Positions 36,697 through 46,540 of a stretch of DNA of 64,000 bases are shown here, piece after piece. Within the stretch, counting starts at the first letter, position 1. Each line of letters opens with the position of its first letter. The translations under genes were made by a program, and so were the position numbers. The DNA is taken from NCBI GenBank assembly GCA_963717155.1, contig OY970326.1:2914001-2978000 (forward strand). The letters are read 5' to 3'. This DNA comes from G963717155 sp963717155 (GTDB lineage: Bacteria; Actinomycetota; Thermoleophilia; Gaiellales; JALYLC01). Under the pieces are notes generated by a model. That model worked only from the letters and a program-made list of their open reading frames with translations, made no database searches and was not told the origin of the DNA.

Positions 36697-37821
36697 TCAG
36701 GGGTTCGCGGTAACCGTGCCGAACAGGCCGTCGTTCTCGCCGTTCGGGCCGGCGGTGAAGTAGAGAGACGTCGTCGGTGCGTTGTTCGCGCCGTTGCCGA
36801 ACTGCAGCCCCCACAGACCGTCGATCGCGATCCGGTGGTGATCCGACCCGCGGAGCTGGTGGTCGGTCAGCCACTGTCCCCACGGCCGCTGGACGAAGGC
36901 GTTGATGTGACCATCGCCGAAGTTGCCGACGAGCAGCTCGCCGCTCGCGCGGCCGAACCCTGTCGCCGGCGCCCACGCGATGCCCCACGGGGCGTTCAGG
37001 CCACCGAAGCTCCCGACGCGGTGCTCGAACACACCCGTCGGCGAGTACTCGTCGACGATGCCGAGGCCGAGTCCATCCACCTCGTCATTGCTGCCCGGCT
37101 GCGTCTTCGCGTAGGTCACGAAGATGTTGCCGTTGATCTGCTGGATGCCGAACGGCGCGAACCCGAGCCACGGGGGAAGGAACGGGTCGGTGAACGCACC
37201 CGGCGAGACGATCGGGTTCCACGATCCATCGAACATGTCGACGCGCCCGTTGTGGAAGTCGGTCGCGTAGAGGGTGTCGCCGTCGATTGCGAGACCCTTG
37301 TAGACCGCGCCGTCGGAGTTCGGGACCGCCTGCACGGCAGTCGTCACTCCTCCGGGCCAGCCGAGGATCGTGCCCTGCTCGGTCGCGAAGATGAACTTCG
37401 ACGACACGTTCGCGGTGCCGTTGGAGACCTGGAAGTTCGGGCCGCCGTTGAACACGACGCCTGTCGGGTCAGAGGGCACGCTGACCACGAGCGGACTCGC
37501 CACGGGGAACGGATTGCCGAGCCCGTCGTACAGCGTCGACGTGCTGGTCCCGTTGTTCGCCACCCAGAAGGGCGTCGTCGGGCCGGCCACGAGACCCCAG
37601 GCGTTCACGAGGTTCGGGTCCATGTGGGGCGCGACGTTCGCCTGATCCGAGACGAGCGGTGTCACGGTGTACGTGAGATCCTGGTTCTGGTGGTGTCCGT
37701 GGTGCCGGAAGAACTTGCCGAAGTCACGTCCGTTCGCAGCAGCAGCGCCGGCCGTGATCAGGCCGACCGCTAGCACCGCAACAACGAACGCGATCCATCG
37801 GGAAAGGGACGGCCGCAGCAT
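36697..37821 (-). CDS. exported TIGR03118-like beta-propeller protein
   Basis: An intact protein of 374 residues, ATG 37821, behind AAAAAGGAGG. Signal peptide (residues 1-29) then a His-rich stretch HHGHHQNQ. The body has TIGR03118 features: PNLVNAWGLVAGPTTPFWVANN, GTILGWPGG, VYKGLAIDGDTLYATDFHNG, FGIQQINGNIFVTYA, and APWGIAWAP, ending with IDGLWGLQFGNG. It looks like an NHL/SMP-30-type propeller. Function unknown. Confidence 0.85.
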   Translation of the reverse strand: MLRPSLSRWIAFVVAVLAVGLITAGAAAANGRDFGKFFRHHGHHQNQDLTYTVTPLVSDQANVAPHMDPNLVNAWGLVAGPTTPFWVANNGTSTSTLYDGLGNPFPVASPLVVSVPSDPTGVVFNGGPNFQVSNGTANVSSKFIFATEQGTILGWPGGVTTAVQAVPNSDGAVYKGLAIDGDTLYATDFHNGRVDMFDGSWNPIVSPGAFTDPFLPPWLGFAPFGIQQINGNIFVTYAKTQPGSNDEVDGLGLGIVDEYSPTGVFEHRVGSFGGLNAPWGIAWAPATGFGRASGELLVGNFGDGHINAFVQRPWGQWLTDHQLRGSDHHRIAIDGLWGLQFGNGANNAPTTSLYFTAGPNGENDGLFGTVTANP

Positions 37822-37986
37822 CGGGGCCTCCTTTTTGGGTCGAAGGACGAGGCAACACCCCCGCTCCTCCCCTTACGCGTGTCGTGGAATCTCGGATTCC
37901 CCGAGCGCGGATATCGCACGACACCCTGGCGAGACGGCTAGGTTCGAGCTCCCTACGCTCCTTGCCCCGCCGGCTACAGGCCCGAG

Positions 37987-39009
37987 CTAGGTATCCCGGT
38001 AGCCGCGCCACGCGCCGACGGTCTCGGCGGCGATCAGCGCGTGCACGATCGCGCGGGTGAACGCATCGGCCGCCGCGGCGTAGAGATCGTTCAACGCGAG
38101 GGCTCGCGCGAGCGCATCCTCCGACCCGTCGGCGAGCGCGACGCGGCCGGTCGAGAGGCCGAAGACCGTGTCGCCGTCGAACAGGGTGTGCACGGGACGG
38201 ATCGCCCGCGCCATTCCCGTCTGGCCGGCGCCCGCGAGCTTCGATGCCTGGGCCTTGTCGAGGCGCACGTTGGTCGCGACCACGCCGATCGTCGTGTTGA
38301 ACGGCCGACGCGGCTGGTCGCTGACGTCTCGCTCGGGCAGGGCGCGCAGCGACATCCTGCGCACTGCGGCGCCGAACTCGCCGTCGACCTCCGCGAACGC
38401 GCCGTACGGCTCGCCGGTCTCCGGCGAGACCGCCGCGCCGTACGAGTTGAGGGCGACGAGCGCGGCGATGACGGCGCCGTTCTCGAGGACGCAGCTGGCA
38501 GTGCCGATGCCGCCCTTCAGCCCACCCGCAACCGCACCCGTGCCCGCGCCGACGGACCCCTCGACCGGCCGCTCGGCCGTCGCCGCGACCACCGCCTCTC
38601 GTCCGAACGTCGCGTCGGGCCGCGCCTGGTAGTCGCCGCCGCGGCCGAGGTCGAAGAGCACCGCTGCGGGCACGATCGGCACGATCTCGTGCGGCAACGG
38701 TCCGACGGGGAAGCCGATGCCGCGCTCCTCGAGCGCCTGCATGACGCCGCTCGCGGCGTCGAGGCCGAAGGCGCTCCCCCCGGCGAGCAGGATCGCATGC
38801 ACGCGATCGACCAGGTTCCTGGGATCCAGCACATCGGTCTCGCGCGTTCCCGGACCGCCGCCGCGCACGTCGACGCCGGCAACTGCGCCCTCGCGGGCGA
38901 GCACGACCGTGACGCCGGTCAGGAACGGGGGTTCGCGGCGAGTGCAGTGACCGACCTCGAGCCCCTCGACGTCGACGATCGAGTTCGTCGGGCCGAGGTA
39001 CTGCTTCAC
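37987..39009 (-). CDS. P1-family peptidase (DmpA/BapA-like)
   Basis: An intact protein of about 340 residues, GTG 39009, coupled by GTGA to its upstream neighbour. Family S58 features: SIVDVEGLEVGHCT, VDVRGGGPGTRETDVL, HAILLAGGSAFGLDAASGVM, VGAGTGAVAGGLKGGIGTAS (autoprocessing region), ALVALNSYGA, and PFNTTIGVVATNV (autocleavage before the nucleophile). These enzymes cleave beta- or N-terminal residues from peptides or amides after self-processing. Confidence 0.9.
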   Translation of the reverse strand: MKQYLGPTNSIVDVEGLEVGHCTRREPPFLTGVTVVLAREGAVAGVDVRGGGPGTRETDVLDPRNLVDRVHAILLAGGSAFGLDAASGVMQALEERGIGFPVGPLPHEIVPIVPAAVLFDLGRGGDYQARPDATFGREAVVAATAERPVEGSVGAGTGAVAGGLKGGIGTASCVLENGAVIAALVALNSYGAAVSPETGEPYGAFAEVDGEFGAAVRRMSLRALPERDVSDQPRRPFNTTIGVVATNVRLDKAQASKLAGAGQTGMARAIRPVHTLFDGDTVFGLSTGRVALADGSEDALARALALNDLYAAAADAFTRAIVHALIAAETVGAWRGYRDT

Positions 39010-40319
39010 GTCGCGCGCTCGCTCTCGGGGTGCCAGAGGCGGAAGTGCTCCGCGTGCGTCGGCAGGTAGGCGCCCGGCCGGAAGAAGCGGTCGTAGAAGT
39101 CGGTGTCGATGTGCTGGGCCTGGACGTAGTTCATGATGAAGAGGGTCGGCACGGTACCGGGGAACTTGCCGAAGGTGTCGAAGATGTACTGCGCCTGCTG
39201 GGCCACGCAGTCCTTGAACTCCTCGGTGTACGGCTGCGCGGCCCCCCGGATCCGGTCGCTCTCGGACCACGCGCCGGGCGTGTCCGGGTTGTACACGCCG
39301 CCCGGGCCGAACTTGCGCTCGGCGAGCGCCTCGACCGCCGCGCGCATGTCGGGATGGTGCGGTGGGCAGAAGCCCTCGAACACGCCGGGTAGACCCGTCG
39401 GATTCGGCATCGCCCAGCGCGGATCCTCGTCGTAGCGGAAGCCGAGCCCGGGGACGTCCGGATCGCCCGAGGCGCCGAGCATCGTGAGGCGCTCGATCCC
39501 GTCGAACATCCAGCCTCCGAGCCCCATCGCCTGCAGCACGAGCGTGCCGGCGAACGCGCTGGTCGCGAGCTCGGCAGTCGCCTCGGTGATCGAGTACTGC
39601 TCGAGGAACGTCAGCGGGAGCGGCGCGTCGATGTCGACCAGCGACGAGAAGCGCTCCATGCCCGGGATGCGCTCGCCGTTGACGTCGTCGTAGATCGAGT
39701 AGCCGTTCTGGGTGAAGAAGCAGAGGTTCGCGATGGTGTGCTGGGCGACGTCCGCAACCGGGATCACGAGCAGCGACCCGGGCGCGTTCGCGATCCAGGT
39801 GTTGTGGCCCTCCATGTAGGGCTCGGCGCGCGGCAGGTGGATACGGTCCGGCGAGAGCCGTCGCAGGCGCGGCGCGTGACGCTCGACCAGCAGCTCCGGG
39901 GTCAGCTCCTCGTCGGCAGGGTCGACGAGCGCCCCGGCGTCGCGCGTCGGGAAGAAGTACGTGCCGGAGTCGTCGGTGAGGAAGAGCTCGGCCGTGTGGA
40001 AGCCGGCGGCCGAGGGGAAGGTGCGCCCCGCCGCTCCGCCCGCGTAGTTCGCCAGATGCGGTGCATAGCGCTCGTGGCGCATGATCGCGTAGTGCCAGCC
40101 GGTCGTGGCGCCCATGGCCGTCAGCACGAGCATGCGCTCCAGGTCGCTGAGCGGCACGGCCTCGTGCTTCGAGCGATATGCCAGCGGGCCGTCGGGAATC
40201 TCGCCGCCGAGCGGGAAGCGCCGCGACCGCCGGCCGTACAGCGCTGCCAGCAACGGAAAGCTCGTCAGTGACTCGAACGCCTCGCGCAGCTCGCCGGGCC
40301 CGGCGGGTTCCGTCGCCAT
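39006..40319 (-). CDS. large conserved hypothetical protein
   Basis: An intact protein of 437 residues, no signal or membrane helix. Segments such as PLSDLERMLVLTAMGATTGWHYAIMRH, FPSAAGFHTAELFLTDDSG and ANAPGSLLVIPVADVAQHTIANLCFFTQNGYS suggest a flavin-binding nitroreductase-like fold, but the fit is weak and no reaction is assigned. It is 1 base upstream-coupled to the S4 gene and GTGA-coupled to the P1 peptidase, so the three form one operon. Confidence 0.7.
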   Translation of the reverse strand: MATEPAGPGELREAFESLTSFPLLAALYGRRSRRFPLGGEIPDGPLAYRSKHEAVPLSDLERMLVLTAMGATTGWHYAIMRHERYAPHLANYAGGAAGRTFPSAAGFHTAELFLTDDSGTYFFPTRDAGALVDPADEELTPELLVERHAPRLRRLSPDRIHLPRAEPYMEGHNTWIANAPGSLLVIPVADVAQHTIANLCFFTQNGYSIYDDVNGERIPGMERFSSLVDIDAPLPLTFLEQYSITEATAELATSAFAGTLVLQAMGLGGWMFDGIERLTMLGASGDPDVPGLGFRYDEDPRWAMPNPTGLPGVFEGFCPPHHPDMRAAVEALAERKFGPGGVYNPDTPGAWSESDRIRGAAQPYTEEFKDCVAQQAQYIFDTFGKFPGTVPTLFIMNYVQAQHIDTDFYDRFFRPGAYLPTHAEHFRLWHPESERAT

Positions 40320-40320
40320 C

Positions 40321-40551
40321 TCAGCTCTCCTCGTCGTCCGCCTTCGCGATGCGCATCGGCTCGTGGCCCGTCACCTCGACGACGTCTCCCACCTGCAGCT
40401 TGCGGCCACGCCGCGACTCGGGCACGTCGTTGACGAGCACCTCGTCCGACACGAGCAGCAGCTTGGCCTGACCGCCCGTGTCGACGATCCCGGCGAACTG
40501 CAGGAGCTGGCCGAGAGCGATCGCTCCGTCGCGAACGGGCACATCGCGCAC
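40321..40551 (-). CDS. S4-domain RNA-binding protein (YbcJ-like)
   Basis: An intact protein of 76 residues, GTG 40551. The S4 fold is clear: AIALGQLLQFAGIVDTGGQAK, LVSDEVLVNDVPESRRGRKLQVGDVVEV. Such small S4 proteins bind structured RNA. It is the first gene of the operon that continues to 37987. Confidence 0.85.
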   Translation of the reverse strand: MRDVPVRDGAIALGQLLQFAGIVDTGGQAKLLLVSDEVLVNDVPESRRGRKLQVGDVVEVTGHEPMRIAKADDEES

Positions 40552-40554
40552 GCG

Positions 40555-42171
40555 CTAGAGAATGCCAGTGAGACCGGGGAGCGCGCCCGACCTGATGCGC
40601 GCGATCGAGACCTTGATGTGACCGTCGCGCACGGCGATGACGACCCCCGACCTCGTCGTGAGGTACACCCGCAGGCGCGTGTCGCCGACCCGGAAGCCGC
40701 CCTGCGTCACGAACGGCGTGCGCAGCAGCGCTGCCTTCGTGACCGTCATGTAGAACCGGATCTTCCTCGTCCCCGGCAGGCCGAAGGTGCCCCGCGTCCC
40801 GATCAGGATCGGCCCGTCACCGGGAAGCCGCTTGCTCCCCGTCGCGAGGCAGGCCGCCGAGCAGGTGCCCGTGCGGTTGCGGAGCTCGGCGCGTGCCGTG
40901 CACTTGCCGCCGCACGCGGTAGGAGCCTTGAACTGCACCTGGATCCTGAAGCCCTTGCCGCTGGCGCCCGGCTGCACGGCGACGTCCTTCGGGCCCGACG
41001 TATCGGGGATCGCGCCGGGGATGCCGACCAGGTTCGCCCACTGCGCCGAGCCGTTGTTCGGCGAACCGAAGTTCCCGATCAGCAGCAGCTCGTTGCCGAC
41101 GGGCTGCAGCCGCAGGTGGTAGGGGGTGTCGAGCTTCTGGAGGCCCACGGGATAGCTCGCTCCGCCTGCACCGCGGACGTCGCCGAGGGTGAACTGGACG
41201 GTCGGGTCGCCGACGCCCGGCCGCACGACCCAGCCGACCCACAGCCGGCCGTCGGCGCGGTACGCGGCATGGAGCTGCCCGAGCGTGTCGTTCTGCCCGA
41301 TCGTCGCGACCGTCGTCGGCGCAGGCTCGCCGGGGGCCCAGGTGACGACGTGGTGGTTGTCCTCGGTGCGATAGGCGACCCGACAGCCTGGCGCGACCGG
41401 GTTGCACACGAGCGCGATGCGGCTGCCGCCGTTGTAGATGAAGTTCGACGTCGGCGCGATCGCCGGGCTGCCGATCGGGACGCCCGTCGTCGCATCGAGC
41501 TGGCGCATCACGACCCCGTGATCGAGGTCGTACCAGGCGACCCACACGTTGCCCGCGCTGTCGCGCGCGAGCGTGCGGTTCTGCACGCTGCCGCTGCCGC
41601 CGGACGCCTCGCCGACCTGCGTGGCGCCGTGGAAGATGTACGCGTTGTTGCCGCAGCAGTCGCCGGTGATCAGGGACGAGCCATCGGGCAGGAGGAGGCC
41701 TCCGATCCCGTAGGTCGCGCTGGCCCCCGGGACGACGACCACGGGCGCGTTCCACGCCCCGGTGGCGGTGCGCGAGGCGACCGCGATGCCGGTCAACGGG
41801 TCGGCTGTCTCGGACGAGTGGGCGCCCGCGAACGCGAGCACGATGCCGCCGTCCGGCGCCAGTACGAGCTCGGGATCGCTGTTGAGGTTCGCCCAGCTCG
41901 AGATCACCGGCGCCGTGGTCGGCGTCTGCACGCTGTCGGTGAGCGAGCTGGTGAACGTGACCGCCTCGGACGAGTCGAAGCCGGGCGCGGGCTCGTAGTT
42001 CCACGCCACCACGATCGAGGAGCCCGAGACCACGCTCGTCGCCTCGTCGATGTTCGCGAGACCATCGCGCGAGATCTTCTCCCAGCCCGCTGCGCTCGCG
42101 CTTCCCGACACCACGAGGGCGCCGAGCGTCAGCGCTACGAGCGCGACCGTGAACACGCGGATCCGTCGCAT
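40555..42171 (-). CDS. large exported protein of unknown function, propeller-like
   Basis: An intact protein of 538 residues, ATG 42171. The signal peptide MRRIRVFTVALVALTLGALVVSG is followed by repeated beta-rich blocks, for example NSDPELVLAPDGGIVLAFAG, ASRTATGAWNAPVVVV, and AGNVWVAWYDLDHGVV, which look like a sialidase/BNR-type propeller. The last 140 residues hold cysteine pairs (CGGKC and CSAAC) and a beta-sandwich. No catalytic motif is visible; it probably binds or decorates the surface. Confidence 0.75.
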   Translation of the reverse strand: MRRIRVFTVALVALTLGALVVSGSASAAGWEKISRDGLANIDEATSVVSGSSIVVAWNYEPAPGFDSSEAVTFTSSLTDSVQTPTTAPVISSWANLNSDPELVLAPDGGIVLAFAGAHSSETADPLTGIAVASRTATGAWNAPVVVVPGASATYGIGGLLLPDGSSLITGDCCGNNAYIFHGATQVGEASGGSGSVQNRTLARDSAGNVWVAWYDLDHGVVMRQLDATTGVPIGSPAIAPTSNFIYNGGSRIALVCNPVAPGCRVAYRTEDNHHVVTWAPGEPAPTTVATIGQNDTLGQLHAAYRADGRLWVGWVVRPGVGDPTVQFTLGDVRGAGGASYPVGLQKLDTPYHLRLQPVGNELLLIGNFGSPNNGSAQWANLVGIPGAIPDTSGPKDVAVQPGASGKGFRIQVQFKAPTACGGKCTARAELRNRTGTCSAACLATGSKRLPGDGPILIGTRGTFGLPGTRKIRFYMTVTKAALLRTPFVTQGGFRVGDTRLRVYLTTRSGVVIAVRDGHIKVSIARIRSGALPGLTGIL

Positions 42172-42226
42172 GCCTGCTCCCTCTCCCTGGCCCTCGACCG
42201 GCTCGCGCCGATCCCCTGCGACGATC

Positions 42227-43720
42227 CTACCCGCCGGCGCGCGGAGGCGCGAACCCCTCGTGCGAGCCCGATCACCTCGGCCCAGCGGTCGCGGGCGCGT
42301 CGCCGCACGACGTCGGACATTGCCGGGTCGGCGCGCAGATCGCTTGCGGTCGGGGGCAGCTCGGCGAGCGCGCCCCAGACACCCGCCCCCAGCCCTCCGA
42401 GCAGCGCTGCACCGAGCGCGGTGGAGTCGGCGCGCGCTGCGCGCTCGATGGGCACGCCGGTCAGGTCGGCGAGGCGCTGCACGACGTGGCTGCTGCGCGA
42501 GAGTCCACCGTCCAGCAGGATCAGGTCGATCGGCTGCGCCGCCGCGATGGCCTCGACGCCGTCTGCGATCTGGTGCAGCACGCCATCGACGGCCGCGCGC
42601 GCGATGTCGGCCCGGGAGGTGGCGCGGCTCAGGCCCATCAGGGTCCCTCGCGCGTCGGCACGCCAGCTCGGCGTGCCGAGGCCCTGCAGCGCGGGTACGA
42701 ACACGACGTCGTGATCGCTCCCCGCAGCCTCGGCGAGCACGGCATCGAGCTCTCCGGCCGAGCCGAGGACACCGATCTCGACGAGCCAGTCGATCGCAGC
42801 GCCGGCGACCGGGACGAATCCCTCGAGCGCGTAGCTCGAGACGTGCTCGCGCCTCCACGCGCAGCTCGCGAGCACGCCTTCGGGCGGTCGCGGCGCCCGG
42901 GCCCCCGCCTGCACCAGCAGGAAGCCGCCGGTGCCGAGCGTGACCTTCGCCTGTCCGGGTTCGAAGCAGCGCTGGCCGAACAGCGACGCCTGCTGGTCGC
43001 CGAGCACACCGACGATCGGAACGGTGCCGCCGAGCACGCCGGTCGAGCCGAACACCGAGTCGGAGTCGACGATCGGCGGCAGCAGCGCCGCAGGCACGCC
43101 GAACAGCTCGAGCAGGTCGGCGTCCCACGTCGTCTCGCCGAGGCCGCAGAGCAGCGTCCTGCCGGCGTTGCTGGCCTCGGTCACGTGCACCGCGCCGCCG
43201 CTCAGCGCGTGAACGAGCCAGGACGCGACATCCCCGTACGCCAGCTCGCCGGCCTCCGCTTCCTCCGCCGCTCCCGGCACGCGGTCGAGCACCCAGCGGA
43301 TCTTCGTCGCCGGGAACGTCGCGTCGAGCTCGAGTCCGGTGCGCCCGCGTACGAGCGGCTCGTGACCCGCGAGCGCGAGCTCGTCGCACTCGGCCGCCGT
43401 GCGGCGGTCCTGCCAGACGATCGCCGGGTGCATCGGCCGCCCGGTCGCGCGATCCCAGATCACGAAGGTCTCGGTCTGGTTCGCGATCGACACGGCGGCG
43501 ACGTCGCTCCAGCGCAATGCCGCCGTCGGCGAGCGCTCGCGCGAGCGCGTCCTCGGCCGAGCGCGCGAGCTCGGCCGGGTCCTGCTCGACGCGGCCCGGC
43601 GCCGGGAACGAGCACGTGACCGGGCACGGCCGCGCGCCCGCGCTCGCGCAGATCGCGGTCGAAGGCGATGCAGCGCGTGCTCGACGTGCCCTGGTCGAGC
43701 GCGAGGATGACCTGGCTCAC
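42227..43720 (-). CDS. glpK: FGGY-family kinase, glycerol kinase-like (frameshift)
   Basis: About 495 residues from GTG 43720, overlapping the glpD stop. The phosphate motif LALDQGTSSTRCIAFDRDL is in one frame to about 43630; the rest continues in another: IANQTETFVIWDRATGRPMHPAIVWQDRR, the glycerol/ATP region GVLGDQQASLFGQ, VTLGTGGFLLV, and LLDGGLSRSSHVVQRLADL. This is the glycerol kinase pattern. The end is uncertain: the frame runs to 42135, but a one-base repair would stop it at 42227, avoiding overlap with the next gene. Confidence 0.85.
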
Positions 43721-45401
43721 AGCGCGCCCTCGACGACCGCGTGCGCCGCCGCGTCGTCCGCCAGCTCCTCGGCCTGCAGCTCCGCTGCGACCTGGCGGCG
43801 GACGCGGTCGAAGCTCGGACGCGGTCCGCGCCGCGTCCCAGCCGAGCGTCTCGGCCATCAACGCCGCCACCGCGCGGGGCGGCGACCATGCCGCGGTCGC
43901 GCGTCTCGAACGAGATCCGCGTGCGCCGTGCGAGCACGTCCTCGAGCCGGAGCGCGCCCTCGTGCGTGCAGGCGTAGACCACCTCGACGCCGAGGTACTC
44001 GTCGGCTCCCGCGAGCGGCGCGGCGAGCTCGCGGCGCTCGGCGATGAGGGCGGTGAGGTCGTCGACCCGGTCGCCGTAGCGGTCGAGCAGACGTGCCATG
44101 CGGGTGACGTCGAGCCCGGCCTCGTCGGCGAGCCGCCCGCGCTGGTTCCAGCGGGCCGAGTAGCCCGCCGCCCCCACGATCGGAACGTGCGTCGGTGCGT
44201 GACGGCGGCCCACCCGGCGGCACGGCGGCGTCGACGAGATCCTTCGCCATCACGCGGTAGGTGGTGTACTTGCCGCCGGCGATCGTCGTCAGTCCCGGCA
44301 CGGGCGACTCGACCGTGTGGGCCCGGCTGAGGCGCGTCGTGTCGGCGCTCTCGCTCGAGCCGACGAGCGGACGCAGGCCGACGAAGACGCCCTCGATGTC
44401 GTCGCGCGTGAGCGGACGCGCGAGCATGCCGTTGGCCTTCTCGAGCAGGTACTCGATGTCGGTGCCGCGTCGCGGCCGGATGCGCCGGCTCGTGCTCCCA
44501 GGCCGTGTCGGTGTCGCCGAGGATCCAGTGCGGCCCCCACGGGATGATGAAGAGCACGCTCTTCTCCGTCCGCATGAGGACGCCCGTCTCCATCGCGATC
44601 CGGTCGCGCGGCACGACGACGTGGATGCCCTTGGACGGGCGGATGCGCGTGCCCGAGCGGGCGCCCGCGAGCTCGCGCAGCTCGTCGCTCCAGACGCCCG
44701 TGGCGCCCAGCACGTGCGCGGGCGCGGATGCTCAGCTCGCTGTCGGTCTCGTCGTCGTGCGCGGTGACCCCGACGACGCGCTCGCCCTCGCGCAGGAAGC
44801 CCGTCGCCGCGACGCGCGTGGCCAGCGACTGCGCCGTGCGCATGCGCGGTCCGCGCGACGTAGGCGACCAGGCGCGCGTCGTCCTCCTGGGCGTCGTAGA
44901 ACTGCACGCCGCCGACGAACGCGTCGGGGCGAAGGCCCGGCGCGACCGCACGCACCCCGCGGTGGGACAGGTGACGTCGCGGGCGGGACGCTGCGCGCGC
45001 CGCCGATCCGGTCGTACAGCGCGAGACCCGCGCCGAGGTAGACGCGCTCCCAGCCGCGATGGGTCAGCGGCCAGAGGAACGGGACGGGCTTCACGAGATG
45101 CGGGGCGAGCCGGGTCAGCAGCAGCTCCCGCTCGCGGAGCGACTCGCGCACGAGCCCGAAGTCGAGCATCTCGAGGTAGCGCAGCCCGCCGTGGATGAGC
45201 TTGCTCGACTTGCTCGACGTCCCGGCCGCGTAGTCGCGCGCCTCGATCAGCCCGACGCTCAGCCCGCGCGTGGCCGCGTCCAGCGCCGCGCCGACGCCCG
45301 TGATCCCGCCGCCGACCACGAGGACGTCGAGCCTCGCTCGACATCCGCTCGAGCGCCTCGCGACGCGCCGCGGGTCGAGTGCGCTGGAGCCACGCCCACA
45401 T
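43717..45401 (-). CDS. glpD: FAD-dependent glycerol-3-phosphate dehydrogenase (several frameshifts)
   Basis: About 560 residues. The FAD motif VGGGITGVGAALDAATRG is near the N-terminus, then SSKSSKLIHGGLRYLEMLDFGLVRE, HLVKPVPFLWPLT, and further on WSDELRELAG, IRPSKGIHVVVPRDR, SVLFIIPWGPHWILGDTDT and LTTIAGGKYTTYRVMAKDLVD, which are GlpD hallmarks. Breaks occur near 45335, 44975, 44845, 44725, 44475, 44220 and 43880. The start may be ATG 45401 or 45344. It oxidises glycerol-3-phosphate made by the adjacent kinase and feeds the respiratory quinone pool. Confidence 0.87.
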
Positions 45402-45727
45402 CGTCGCCGGGCGGATCGTTCGCTGCGGCGATGAAGTGCGTGCCGCGGTCGCCCGAGTGAGGCCGTCGCCGCCGACCGTCGCGGAGACGATCGTGCGGGG
45501 GCCGTCGAGCTCGACCGCGTCGACGGTCAGCTCGACCGCAACGCCGATGAACTCGCCGTCGCTGCCAGCCCTCGATCTCGGACGCGCCGCGGAACTCCCG
45601 GCCCCAGTCGTCCACGACGCCGTCGGCCGTGAAGCCCGAACGGAAGGCCTGCCTTGTCGCCGGCAGTTGGCGGCATCGACCAGCGTCCGCACCGGCACGG
45701 CGGAAGTTCGTCGGTCATCGTCATCAT
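45402..45727 (-). CDS. NTF2/SnoaL-like protein (multiple frameshifts; end approximate)
   Basis: Pieces in three frames form an NTF2-like protein: VRTLVDAAN near the N-terminus, DDWGREFRGASEIEGW, then SDGEFIGVAVELTVDAVEL and RTIVSATVGGDG, and HFIAAAND. The order equals that of single-domain nuclear transport factor 2-like proteins. The ATG is at 45727 or 45718. The C-terminus cannot be placed precisely because it runs into the start of glpD. Confidence 0.55.
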
Positions 45728-46479
45728 CCGCCCTCCGGGCGGCGGGGTCACTACGAAGGCGGTTCACTCGGCGCGCATGCGCGCTGTGCAATGTTATAGT
45801 CGCCCCGTCGCAGGGGCAGGAACCGCAAGCACGGGCGAAGGGCATGGCAATCGGCGACACGGAAGACGATCTCGGGCTAGCCGCAGATGCGAAGGCGCAC
45901 GCCTCGCCGGCGCGACCCACGCGCGCCCCGGGTGCGAAGTCGGCGGCACGCCGGATCTCCAGCACACCGCGGGGAACGCCGCGAGTGGCGCAGATGCATC
46001 GGCGACACGGCGACGAGTCGAGCCCCGCGGCGGCGATCCAGCGCTACCAGGGTCCACGTACACGCGGCTGGTCGGGATCAAGCTCCGCAGTAACGACGCC
46101 ACCGACGACGGGGTTCGAGGGCTTGGAGGCGCTCCCCGGTCGTGGGCAACATCGGGAGTGCACTCAGCTGCAGCGGCGCCGGGCTCGCCAGCGCTGGCTA
46201 CAACGGCGCGTCACCGGCGACCTCGAAAGGCGCCCAGTGCCGACCTGGTGGCCGGCGGAGAACTTCGGCGCTCAACGCGATCCCGATCGCTCGGGAACCT
46301 GCGCGCCGCCGGCCAGCGCCGTGAACGCGTGTCTCAACCGTCGCGGGAGACCTCGAAAGCGACGACCCGTCGAAGAACAAGAGCTACACTGGGACAGCTG
46401 GCTGAGGGGGCGGAGGGCAGAAGGTCAACCAGGGCGTCGTCGCGACATCTTCAGCTAGACCTGATGCTAGCCGTCTCGC
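45728..46479. other. 750-base stretch without a convincing gene
   Basis: Between the NTF2-like gene and the BMC operon. Open frames on both strands are Arg/Ala/Ser/Pro-rich and show no domain, and none has a good Shine-Dalgarno. GC is somewhat lower than the flanks. A 14-base perfect palindrome (GCGCGCATGCGCGC) lies at 45771-45784, followed at 45791 by a TATAGT that could serve as a -10 box. A badly frameshifted regulator gene here cannot be excluded. Confidence 0.4.
45771..45784. repeat. 14-base perfect palindrome
   Basis: GCGCGCATGCGCGC reads the same on both strands. It lies about 45 bases upstream of ATG 45727 on the minus strand, next to a TATAGT sequence, so an operator role is possible. 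Confidence 0.3.
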
Positions 46480-46498
46480 GCGGCGGTCCGGCCGCCGC
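46480..46498 (+). terminator. hairpin directly upstream of the BMC operon
   Basis: Stem GCGGCGG / CCGCCGC with a five-base loop, followed by TCTTCATATTT. It could end transcription entering from 45.7-46.5 kb, insulating the BMC operon, whose first ATG is 42 bases further on. Confidence 0.4.
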
Positions 46499-46540
46499 TC
46501 TTCATATTTGGTCTGCTATTCGGTACGCTCTGACGACCGA

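Noticed and set aside
45728..46479. An XRE- or GntR-type regulator gene before the BMC operon
   Set aside because: I tried to fit helix-turn-helix patterns in all frames, including with one-base repairs, and found none convincing.
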